Assembly: GCA_016866585.1 (NCBI GenBank)
Contig: VGMB01000124.1
Span: 1 to 5,288 of the forward strand
Origin: Chlamydiota bacterium
Lineage (GTDB): Bacteria; Chlamydiota; Chlamydiia; Chlamydiales; Rhabdochlamydiaceae
Length of the DNA: 5,288 bases
Direction: 5' to 3'
The translations under genes and the position numbers were made by a program. Numbering within the stretch: the stretch's first letter is position 1; each line of letters opens with the position of its first letter. The notes beneath the pieces were generated by a model that worked only from the letters and a program-made list of their open reading frames with translations, did no database searches and was not told where the DNA came from. Below, in pieces: positions 1 through 5,288 of this stretch.

Positions 1-135
1 GTTCTTTTAAAAAACGGAATCAAACTGCAAGTATTCGAACAGAACGAAGAACACTTTCCTCAACAGGTAATCGATTATGACAACGAAGTGTTCTTATACT
101 GGCAAAAAGAAAATGTGGTGCTTTTAGAAAAATGA
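1..135 (+). CDS. potA: Polyamine-type ABC transporter ATP-binding protein, C-terminal end (partial, 5' cut by window)
   Basis: An open frame runs from base 1 to a TGA at 133-135 and gives the last 44 residues of a protein whose start lies left of the window. The tail includes LQVFEQNEEHFP, then EVFLYWQKENVVLLEK. The pattern of a short beta strand, an acidic linker and a strand ending in W-x-x-x-x-x-V-V-L resembles the C-terminal TOBE-type domain of PotA and related ATPases, for example the WEVVLPDE-like end of E. coli PotA. The nucleotide-binding motifs (Walker A and B, signature) are outside the window, so the call rests partly on context: the next three genes are potB, potC and potD in the classical order. 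The stop overlaps the potB start as ATGA. PotA would sit on the cytoplasmic face and hydrolyse ATP to drive import. Confidence 0.8.
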   Translation, partial: VLLKNGIKLQVFEQNEEHFPQQVIDYDNEVFLYWQKENVVLLEK

Positions 136-1019
136 AAATCAAACTATTTTCAAGAAAAACCAATTCAGACATGCCATTTACATTCGGCGCTCCCGCTATG
201 TTATGGCAAGTGCTTTTTTTTTATTTCCCTCTGTTAATTATTGTAGTCTCAAGTTTTTTAAACATTTCAGATTTAGGAGAAATACAAGGGCTTACATTCC
301 AAAAAATAGCAACATTCCTTTCTCCAACATTTATGAAAGTGATATTTTCTTCTATGCTGCTGGGAATATCCACTTCTATTTTTTGTCTATTGATAGGTTA
401 TCCGCTAGCCTACTTCATGGCTATAAGAGGAAAAAAATATAAGAACCTTCTTTTATTCCTTCTTATTATACCCTTCTGGACAAACTTTCTTTTGCATGTA
501 TACGCTTGGTTTTTTGTGCTTGAAAAGGAAGGGCTGGTAAACACAATTTTAATGCATCTTGGTTTCATCCAAGAGCCTATTCATTTTTTAAACTCCTTAT
601 TTTCTATTATGATCATGATGGTTTATTATTACCTTCCCTTCATGGTTCTACCTATATATTCATCTCTTGAAAGATTTGACTACAAGCTTATAGAAGCATC
701 TTTAGACCTTGGTGCTACATGGACACAGACATTTAGACGAGTAATGTTACCACTGACGCTTGGTGGAATTCGCGCTGGTTTTTTTCTTGTCTGCATACCT
801 TCCTTTGGTGAATTTGCTATTCCAGAGCTTATGGGGGGAGACAAGTATATGTTTGTGGGAAGCGTAGTATCTCACTATATCCTAGGTGATCAAACCGGAT
901 CACTTGGGGCAGCATTTACAGTTGTGGCATGTGTCTGTCTTTTACTCAGTGCATGCGGACTATATTACCTATTGAACAAAATTATACTCCCTAAGCGCAG
1001 AAATGAAAAAAGAATTTAA
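132..1019 (+). CDS. potB: Polyamine-type ABC transporter permease PotB
   Basis: The 295-residue protein is of normal length for a PotB-family (binding-protein-dependent transport, MetI-like) inner-membrane permease. Six hydrophobic segments are visible at about residues 22-42, 70-98, 104-130, 152-176, 211-233 and 258-283. The cytoplasmic EAA loop that docks on the ATPase is at about 188-213, reading EASLDLGA, then the conserved LP at 206-207 and a Gly-Gly-Ile at 211-213. The later PELMGGDK stretch (231-238) matches the DLMGGAK region of E. coli PotB, which favours PotB over generic permeases. The ATG overlaps the potA stop by 4 nt (ATGA) and has no strong Shine-Dalgarno sequence, so translation is probably coupled to potA. 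The 3' end overlaps potC by 17 nt. A T9 run lies at 214-222 inside the first membrane segment, and the frame stays intact through it. PotB should pair with PotC to form the channel. Confidence 0.93.
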   Translation: MKIKLFSRKTNSDMPFTFGAPAMLWQVLFFYFPLLIIVVSSFLNISDLGEIQGLTFQKIATFLSPTFMKVIFSSMLLGISTSIFCLLIGYPLAYFMAIRGKKYKNLLLFLLIIPFWTNFLLHVYAWFFVLEKEGLVNTILMHLGFIQEPIHFLNSLFSIMIMMVYYYLPFMVLPIYSSLERFDYKLIEASLDLGATWTQTFRRVMLPLTLGGIRAGFFLVCIPSFGEFAIPELMGGDKYMFVGSVVSHYILGDQTGSLGAAFTVVACVCLLLSACGLYYLLNKIILPKRRNEKRI

Positions 1020-1788
1020 TTTAGCCAGATTCAGCTCAAATACTTTGATAATAGCAACCTACCTTTTTTTATATTTGCCTATCATCGTTCTTTTGGTCTT
1101 TTCATTTAATTCAGAAAGCTTTCCCGCTCCCTGGAAGGAATTCTCTTTAAAATGGTACAAAGAACTCTTTCATTCAGCACATCTTTGGCAATCTTTTACC
1201 AATTCTATGCTTGTCGCAGCAAGCTCAACCCTAATATCCGCTTTGATGGGGATATTTCTTATTTTCTATGCTGCTCAAGGAGGTAGAATCGGAAAATTTC
1301 TCTCTTTATTTTACGGTAATGTTGTTATACCTGAAACTGTACTTGCAGTAAGTCTTCTTGGGTTTTTTACGCTTATGTCTATACCTTTAGGAATACCGAC
1401 ACTTATACTTTCCCATACAGTGCTTGGTCTAGGCTTTGTTGTACCTATCGTATATGCAAAATTCTTGGAGCTTGATCCAAAACTGACAGAAGCATCCCTC
1501 GTGCTCGGCGCTTCTCCAATACAAACATTTTTCAAAGTGACACTTCCCCTTCTTAGACCTTCCCTAATTTCAACAGGACTGCTTGTATTTATCATTTCAT
1601 TTGACGATTTTATCTTAGCTTACTTTTGCGCTGGAAGCACATCGCAGACTATATCTCTTTACATTATGTCCATGCTAAGATCAGGAGTATCTCCTGTTGT
1701 AAACGCACTTTCTGCAGTGCTTTTGGGACTTAGTACACTGTTTGCAGTTTTATACTTTTCGATCAAAACAAGAACGAGGATCGTGTAG
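1003..1788 (+). CDS. potC: Polyamine-type ABC transporter permease PotC
   Basis: This 261-residue protein is the usual size for PotC and is the second MetI-like permease of the importer. Membrane segments are visible at about residues 14-36, 66-92, 97-124, 132-151, 185-208 and 233-254. The EAA loop starts at E163 (EASLVLGA), with the LP at 181-182, and closely mirrors the PotB loop (EASL-LGA, QTF, LPL), as expected of paralogous subunits. PotC-specific features, compared with E. coli from memory, are the FDDFILAYF segment after the loop and the GVSPVVNAL motif at 228-236. The ATG at 1003 lies 17 nt inside potB. It is preferred because the next in-frame start-like codon (TTG, residue 15) would cut into the first membrane helix. 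No clear Shine-Dalgarno sequence precedes it, so translation probably depends on ribosomes finishing potB. The stop overlaps the potD GTG by 1 nt. Confidence 0.93.
   Translation: MKKEFNLARFSSNTLIIATYLFLYLPIIVLLVFSFNSESFPAPWKEFSLKWYKELFHSAHLWQSFTNSMLVAASSTLISALMGIFLIFYAAQGGRIGKFLSLFYGNVVIPETVLAVSLLGFFTLMSIPLGIPTLILSHTVLGLGFVVPIVYAKFLELDPKLTEASLVLGASPIQTFFKVTLPLLRPSLISTGLLVFIISFDDFILAYFCAGSTSQTISLYIMSMLRSGVSPVVNALSAVLLGLSTLFAVLYFSIKTRTRIV
1776..1780 (+). promoter_or_regulatory. Shine-Dalgarno sequence for potD
   Basis: GAGGA lies 7 nt before the GTG at 1788, inside the last codons of potC. It is the clearest ribosome-binding site in the pot operon. It supports the GTG start over the next in-frame ATG (codon 19, base 1842), which would remove the charged start of the export signal. 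Confidence 0.75.
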
Positions 1789-2864
1789 TGAGAAAATATA
1801 TCTTTAGGACTTCTGTCATCTTGGGATGGACATCAGTGATAATGGGAGCCCTCTACCTTCCAAAACTCCCAGTTATCTCATCAGAATCAAAAACGATCAA
1901 CATATTCGCCTGGGGAGACATCCTAGATCCTGAAATCATCTCAAAATTTGAGAAAGAAACAGGCATCAAAGTAAGAATGAGCTACTATGCGTCTAACGAA
2001 GAACTTATCGTTAAAATGAAAGCAACACGCGGAGAGGGTTACGATCTCATCATACCCTCAGATTACGCTGTTAACATGTTGATACAAGACAATCTTCTAA
2101 AGCCTATCAAAAAAGATAAACTTGCATTTTGGAATGAGATTAACACAAATTTACTAGGACATAATTTTGATCCAACAAACAAGTTTTCTATACCACTAGA
2201 ATGGGAACTTTTTGGATTTGGAATCGATAAAAGATACTTTGCAGACAAAAAATTCGATCCAAGCTGGAAACTAATATTCGATAAAAACTCAATTGATTAC
2301 AAAATTTCCATGACTAACGATCCAATAGAAGCCATGTCTTTTGCAAGCTTTTATTTAAACGGAAACCCTAATCCTGTAAACAAAGCACAATCTGAAGATA
2401 TTAAGAATTTATTGATAGACCAAAAAAACTGGGTTGAAGCTTATGCAAACTTTCGTGGAGATTATTTCCTTGCCACAGGAAATTGTCCTGTCGTTGTAGC
2501 TTCTAGCTCTTATATATGGAAAACGATGAGGCAATTTCCTTTCGTTTCTTTTGTAACACCTAAAGAAGGGACCTTTATCGCAATAGAAAATATAGCGATA
2601 CCCGCAGCAACCAAAAACGAAGATACAACCTATCAGTTTATTAATTACTTATTTAGACACGAGTCCGTAGTATCCCAATTCCAGAAATATGGATTTTTTC
2701 CATCAACCTTACACTCAATTAAAGATCTTGAAATTGATCCTGCAGCTGAAAAATTTATACAAGCAACAGGAGAACAATTCGATAAATATCATTTTATTGA
2801 AGAAGTAATGAGTCAACAAATGATCCATGAAATATGGGTCGACGTTAAATCTAGCAGCTATTAA
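1788..2864 (+). CDS. potD: Polyamine-type ABC transporter periplasmic substrate-binding protein PotD
   Basis: The 358-residue protein belongs to the PotD/PotF class of extracellular solute-binding proteins and is close to E. coli PotD in length. A basic start (RKYIFR) and a hydrophobic stretch at about 8-24 form an export signal. No lipobox Cys and no clean A-x-A cleavage site are seen, so it may be weakly cleaved or anchored. The mature part begins at about 36 with INIFAWGDIL, equivalent to the LYFYNWTEYV strand of PotD. Likely ligand-contact equivalents, by hand alignment to E. coli PotD numbering recalled from memory, are W42 (W34), D44 (E36), S91 and Y93 (S83, Y85), D178 (D168), E181 (E171) and E267 (D257). 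Two ligand-box tryptophans appear replaced: S239 for W229 and A265 for W255. Family motifs such as FDPTNKFSIP, TPKEGTF and IAIPA are conserved. It starts with GTG, overlapping the potC stop as TAGTG. The substrate is probably a polyamine, but spermidine versus putrescine versus another cation is unresolved. Confidence 0.88.
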   Translation: MRKYIFRTSVILGWTSVIMGALYLPKLPVISSESKTINIFAWGDILDPEIISKFEKETGIKVRMSYYASNEELIVKMKATRGEGYDLIIPSDYAVNMLIQDNLLKPIKKDKLAFWNEINTNLLGHNFDPTNKFSIPLEWELFGFGIDKRYFADKKFDPSWKLIFDKNSIDYKISMTNDPIEAMSFASFYLNGNPNPVNKAQSEDIKNLLIDQKNWVEAYANFRGDYFLATGNCPVVVASSSYIWKTMRQFPFVSFVTPKEGTFIAIENIAIPAATKNEDTTYQFINYLFRHESVVSQFQKYGFFPSTLHSIKDLEIDPAAEKFIQATGEQFDKYHFIEEVMSQQMIHEIWVDVKSSSY

Positions 2865-2930
2865 GTTCTATGCAAAAATTTAGAGAGATAAGAAAAGGGT
2901 AAAGCTATAAATGCCTTACCCTTAAAAAGA
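2865..2930. other. Convergent intergenic gap between potD and acpP
   Basis: This 66-nt AT-rich spacer separates the 3' ends of the two operons. Apart from the hairpin at 2895-2923 it shows no open frame, promoter or repeat. It is the only sizeable non-coding stretch in the window. Confidence 0.8.
2888..2923 (-). terminator. Intrinsic terminator of the fabH-fabD-fabG-acpP operon
   Basis: An 8-bp perfect stem pairs AAGGGTAA (2895-2902) with TTACCCTT (2916-2923). Inside it, after one mismatch, two more G-C pairs close a 7-nt TATAAAT loop. Read on the minus strand, the hairpin begins 7 nt after the acpP stop and ends in CCC followed by TTTTCTTAT, a reasonable U-tract. On the plus strand the hairpin is followed by AAAAAGA, so it lacks a U-tract for potD and is probably a poor terminator in that direction. 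The stem is short and only moderately GC-rich. Confidence 0.7.
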
Positions 2931-3164
2931 CTAGCCTTTTTTCTTTGTAATGTAGGCTATAACATCTCCTACAGTCTTGAGTTTTTCAGCTTCTTCTTCT
3001 GAAATTTCAAAACCAAAACGCTCTTCAAATGTCATGATGAGCTCTGTAAGATCTAGAGAATCAGCATTTAAATCCTCAACGAATGATTTTGATGGAGATA
3101 CATCGGCAGCGTCTACTCCCAATTGCTCCACAACAATATCAATTACTTCTTTTTCTATGGACAT
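2931..3164 (-). CDS. acpP: Acyl carrier protein
   Basis: This 77-residue acidic protein is the standard length for the type II fatty-acid synthase carrier. It carries growing acyl chains as thioesters on a 4'-phosphopantetheine arm attached by holo-ACP synthase. The attachment site is Ser36 in DLNADSLDLTELIM (residues 31-44), at the start of recognition helix II, followed by the acidic EISEEEAEKL segment (53-62) and TVGDVIAYI (64-72). The DSLDLTELIM wording differs from the common DSLDTVELVM and matches chlamydial AcpP as I recall it. The ATG is placed by a strong AAGGA 6 nt upstream. The gene is last in the fab operon, 28 nt after fabG, and is followed at once by a terminator. A separate strong ribosome site fits the need for more AcpP than enzyme. 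Confidence in identity is very high. Confidence 0.97.
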   Translation of the reverse strand: MSIEKEVIDIVVEQLGVDAADVSPSKSFVEDLNADSLDLTELIMTFEERFGFEISEEEAEKLKTVGDVIAYITKKKG

Positions 3165-3170
3165 ATGATT

Positions 3171-3175
3171 TCCTT
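3171..3175 (-). promoter_or_regulatory. Shine-Dalgarno sequence for acpP
   Basis: On the minus strand AAGGA is followed after 6 nt by the acpP ATG (3164-3162). It lies in the short fabG-acpP gap, so acpP can be initiated independently rather than only by coupling to fabG. Confidence 0.75.
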
Positions 3176-3192
3176 ATAGGTTTATAAAAAAT

Positions 3193-3948
3193 TTACATCA
3201 CCATTCCACCATCAACGGTCAAAACTTGACCCGTGATGTAACTGGAGTAAGGGCTAGCTAAAAACACTGCAGCATTAGCAATATCATCAGTACTTCCCAA
3301 ACGACCCATCGGAATCTTCTTTAGTATAACATCTTTTTGCTGGTCTGTTAACACATCGGTCATCTTTGTTTGGATAAAACCAGGCGCAATGCAATTCACG
3401 CAAATACCCCTAGTGGCAAGCTCTTGAGCTAAAGCCTTAGTAAAACCAATCATCCCAGATTTAGAAGCAGAATAATTAACCTGTCCGGCATTTCCCGTCA
3501 ATCCTACTACAGAAGATATATTAATGATTTTACCGCTACGAGCTTTTAACATCGGGCGAACTAAAGATTGACACAGATTGTAAACTGATTTTAAATTAAT
3601 ATCAATTACATCATCCCAATCCCTTTCTGACATCTTCATAAGAAGGGTATCTCTTGTTATACCTGCATTATTTACCAAGACGTCAAGACTGCCCCACTGA
3701 TTTAATATTTTTTGAATAGAATCATCAACAGAAGTTTTACATGATACATTAACGATCTGATACATGAAAGATTGCTCTGGAAAAATTTTTACACTTTCAA
3801 GCTCTTTAACTACCTCAACTGCTCTTTCTTCATTTGTACCAAATATAACAACATTTGCGCCTTGTTTTGCAAAGGTTAAAGCTATATCTTTACCAATACC
3901 AGCTGTTCCGCCAGTGATAAGCGCTTTTTTATCTTTTAGCAACTGCAT
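3193..3948 (-). CDS. fabG: 3-oxoacyl-[acyl-carrier-protein] reductase FabG
   Basis: This 251-residue classical short-chain dehydrogenase/reductase would reduce 3-ketoacyl-ACP to 3-hydroxyacyl-ACP with NADPH in the cytosol, the first reduction of each elongation cycle. Visible motifs in order are the cofactor loop TGGTAGIG (12-19), NNAG (93-96), the catalytic-tetrad Asn118 in INL, Ser146 in NISSVVG, Tyr159 and Lys163 in YSASK, and PG at 189-190. The C-terminal ITGQVLTVDGGM ending is typical of FabG. All four catalytic residues are present. It is slightly longer than the roughly 244-residue E. coli enzyme, mostly around residues 50-70 before the NVS strand. The ATG is supported by an AAGGA 9 nt upstream and lies 13 nt inside the end of fabD. 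FabG has many SDR relatives, but the position between fabD and acpP makes this assignment firm. Confidence 0.96.
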   Translation of the reverse strand: MQLLKDKKALITGGTAGIGKDIALTFAKQGANVVIFGTNEERAVEVVKELESVKIFPEQSFMYQIVNVSCKTSVDDSIQKILNQWGSLDVLVNNAGITRDTLLMKMSERDWDDVIDINLKSVYNLCQSLVRPMLKARSGKIINISSVVGLTGNAGQVNYSASKSGMIGFTKALAQELATRGICVNCIAPGFIQTKMTDVLTDQQKDVILKKIPMGRLGSTDDIANAAVFLASPYSSYITGQVLTVDGGMVM

Positions 3949-4886
3949 GTTAAACTATCCTTAAGTAAAACTTGTAAATCTTCAATTTTTTCTATACTAA
4001 GAGTTGGGAAAGAAACTCCTATTCTTTTATTCATACCAGCTAGAGTCTTTCCGCAGCCGATCTCTATAAAAAGATCAACGCCTGAGGCTACCATGCTGTG
4101 AATTCCCTTCTCCCAACGGACAGGCTGGGTAACCTGCTCTATGAGTTGATTTCTTATATCTTGTGTTGCACAAACAAAATCACCGACAGTATTCATCACA
4201 ATCTGAATAGAAGTTTCTTTAAGAACTACAGATTGCAAATTAGGGGTCAATCTTTCTTGAGCCTCTTTCATAAGCGGGCTATGAAATGCTCCAGATACAT
4301 CTAAAGGAAGTATCCTTTTTGCTCCATTATTTTTAAGTAACTCCGACGCCACTTCAAGACCTTGAAGTGTTCCTGCTATAACTATTTGACCAGGGCAATT
4401 TAAATTAGCTATCCCCACTCGATGATCAGTGATCTCAGATAAAATGCTACTAACTTGATCTTCTTGTATACCTAATACAACAGACATAGATCCAGGATGA
4501 GATTCACAAGCATCGTTCATAAATTGAGCTCGATGTTTTACTAGTAGTAAACAATCTTCGAAAGAAATCTTACCTGAAGTTGCAAGAGCTGTGTACTCCC
4601 CTAAGCTAAGTCCTGCACAAACGTAAGGAGTCATATCAGGAGCGTGCTGTTTCACTACCTCATGTATCGCGTAACTTACGATAAATATCGCGAGCTGACT
4701 ATTTTTTGTTAAAGTTAACTCTTCTTTAGGACCTTGAAAAATCAAATCAGAAAATTTACAACCTAGAACCTGATCTGCTCTATCAAAAACTTCTTTAGCA
4801 ACTGGATAGGTGTCGTAAAAATCTTTACCCATCCCAACATATTGAGCACCCTGTCCAGGGAAAATAAAAGCAATTTTTTTATCCAC
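3936..4886 (-). CDS. fabD: Malonyl-CoA:ACP transacylase FabD
   Basis: The 316-residue protein matches the FabD length. It would move malonyl from CoA to the AcpP pantetheine in the cytosol, supplying the extender unit for fatty-acid synthesis. The sequence opens with IAFIFPGQGAQYVGMG, containing the GQGAQ motif (11-15). The nucleophile is Ser94 in GLSLGEY, where the usual GHSxGE has His at the position held here by Leu93. Other active-site residues seen are Arg119 (KHRAQFM), His202 (AFHSPLM) and Gln254 (VTQPVRW). The start is GTG (minus-strand 4886-4884), supported by an AAGG upstream, and the GQGAQ motif sits at the normal distance from it. The gene overlaps the fabH end by 8 nt and fabG by 13 nt. 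Its last residues are SLTCSC, an unusual Cys-x-Cys tail that falls in the part overlapping or next to fabG. Identity is secure. Confidence 0.96.
   Translation of the reverse strand: MDKKIAFIFPGQGAQYVGMGKDFYDTYPVAKEVFDRADQVLGCKFSDLIFQGPKEELTLTKNSQLAIFIVSYAIHEVVKQHAPDMTPYVCAGLSLGEYTALATSGKISFEDCLLLVKHRAQFMNDACESHPGSMSVVLGIQEDQVSSILSEITDHRVGIANLNCPGQIVIAGTLQGLEVASELLKNNGAKRILPLDVSGAFHSPLMKEAQERLTPNLQSVVLKETSIQIVMNTVGDFVCATQDIRNQLIEQVTQPVRWEKGIHSMVASGVDLFIEIGCGKTLAGMNKRIGVSFPTLSIEKIEDLQVLLKDSLTCSC
3958..3962 (-). promoter_or_regulatory. Shine-Dalgarno sequence for fabG
   Basis: On the minus strand AAGGA stands 9 nt before the fabG ATG (3948-3946), inside the last codons of fabD. It fixes the fabG start in the overlap. 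Confidence 0.7.
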
Positions 4887-5288
4887 TAGCTTTTTCCTTT
4901 GTAAGAATAGATGAACCCCAAGTCAATCCTGCACCGAATGCCGTAAGAAGAATATTCTCACCATAGACAACTTCTTTTTGTTTTAAGAGCTCATCTAATG
5001 CAATTCCTAAAGAGGATGCCGAGGTATTTCCATATTTTTCGATCGTCATAAAGACTCTTTCTAAAGGCACCTGAAACCTTTTTGCAATAGCTTCTATGAT
5101 ACGAACATTAGCTTGATGAGGAACCAGCCAACTTAAGTCTTTTTCTTCTAAATTGACCCTATCTAAACATTCTTTAGAAGATGATTCCATCCTTCTTACA
5201 GCATGCTTAAAAACATCCTTACCCTCCATTTTGAGATAATGAAGATTGGACTCAATAGTTTCTTTAGATGCTGGATTTCTAGATCCTC
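4879..5288 (-). CDS. fabH: 3-oxoacyl-[acyl-carrier-protein] synthase III (KAS III) FabH, C-terminal part (5' end beyond window)
   Basis: The frame is open from the right edge to a TAA at 4881-4879 and gives 135 complete C-terminal residues of a roughly 320-330-residue enzyme. FabH condenses acetyl-CoA (or another primer) with malonyl-ACP to start fatty-acid synthesis. The visible part begins GSRNPASKETIE and HYLKMEGKDVFKHAVRRM, both standard FabH stretches. It contains catalytic His in PHQANVR (codon 5118-5116) and catalytic Asn in YGNTSASS, 30 residues apart as for E. coli H244 and N274. The end AFGAGLTWGSSIL is also typical. The active-site Cys lies outside the window. The Met at 5229-5227 is internal, not the start, because conserved FabH sequence continues upstream of it. 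The stop overlaps the fabD GTG start as GTGGATAA, so the two are probably translationally coupled. Confidence 0.96.
   Translation of the reverse strand, partial: GSRNPASKETIESNLHYLKMEGKDVFKHAVRRMESSSKECLDRVNLEEKDLSWLVPHQANVRIIEAIAKRFQVPLERVFMTIEKYGNTSASSLGIALDELLKQKEVVYGENILLTAFGAGLTWGSSILTKEKASG
4896..4899 (-). promoter_or_regulatory. Shine-Dalgarno sequence for fabD
   Basis: On the minus strand AAGG, within AAAGGAAAAA, lies 9 nt before the fabD GTG and within the fabH coding end. It supports the GTG as a real start despite the lack of an ATG. Confidence 0.6.

Noticed and set aside
203..442. 79-codon plus-strand frame inside potB
   Set aside because: It lies wholly in the +2 frame of a well-supported membrane protein and has no credible ribosome site or family resemblance.
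693..1560. Similarity between the EASL-LGA-QTF-LPL segments of potB and potC as a DNA repeat
   Set aside because: It is the protein-level EAA loop shared by paralogous permeases. The nucleotide sequences have diverged too much to count as a repeat.
1311..1595. 94-codon minus-strand frame opposite potC
   Set aside because: It is antisense to conserved potC codons, including the EAA loop, and shows no recognisable protein features.
2977..3168. 63-codon plus-strand frame opposite acpP
   Set aside because: It is Ser-rich, matches no family I know, and mirrors the strongly conserved acpP. It is an antisense shadow.
3181..3186. Minus-strand TATAAA in the fabG-acpP gap as the -10 box of a separate acpP promoter
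   Set aside because: The position 17 nt further upstream (3204-3209) reads GTGGAA, unlike a -35 box, and the region is AT-rich, so the match is easily due to chance.
4098..4304. 68-codon plus-strand frame opposite fabD
   Set aside because: It is antisense to conserved FabD sequence, with no ribosome site and no family resemblance.
4874..4881. A7 run on the minus strand at the fabH/fabD junction as a programmed frameshift site
   Set aside because: fabH ends at the TAA immediately beginning this run with its normal family C-terminus, and fabD has its own start and ribosome site, so no fusion needs explaining.
5227..5229. Met codon on the minus strand as the start of a short 116-residue gene
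   Set aside because: Typical FabH sequence (GSRNPASKE, HYLK) continues in frame upstream to the window edge, so this Met is internal and fabH is a partial gene here.

Overview
The window looks like chromosomal DNA from a member of the Chlamydiae, probably an environmental, chlamydia-like lineage. This is inferred from three things: visibly AT-rich coding sequence; the gene order fabH-fabD-fabG-acpP, which I recall as the conserved chlamydial order; and an acyl carrier protein whose prosthetic-group helix reads DSLDLTELIM, the chlamydial form as I remember it, rather than the enterobacterial DSLDTVELVM. The genus cannot be fixed without a search.

The left half (1-2864, + strand) is the end of a polyamine-type ABC importer operon, potABCD. 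It holds the last 44 codons of the ATPase gene potA, complete permease genes potB and potC, and the substrate-binding protein gene potD. The reading frames overlap at every junction (4, 17 and 1 nt), so this is one tightly coupled transcription unit whose promoter lies outside the window. PotD would capture substrate in the periplasm, PotB and PotC would form the membrane channel, and PotA would power transport. The PotD ligand pocket differs enough from E. coli PotD that the exact substrate is uncertain.

The right half (2931-5288, - strand) is the end of a type II fatty-acid synthesis operon: fabH (3' part only, running off the right edge), fabD, fabG and acpP. FabD loads malonyl groups onto AcpP, FabH makes the first condensation, and FabG reduces the 3-ketoacyl-ACP product. 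fabH/fabD and fabD/fabG overlap. acpP follows fabG after 27-28 nt and has its own strong Shine-Dalgarno sequence.

The two operons converge on a 66-nt gap (2865-2930). It contains one clear hairpin, oriented as an intrinsic terminator for the fab/acpP operon. No gap exceeds 300 nt. I saw no RNA gene, mobile element, CRISPR array or foreign-looking island. The window is ordinary conserved metabolism and transport. The points most worth checking are the divergent PotD pocket, the uncertain PotD signal sequence and the Leu-for-His change in the FabD nucleophile motif.
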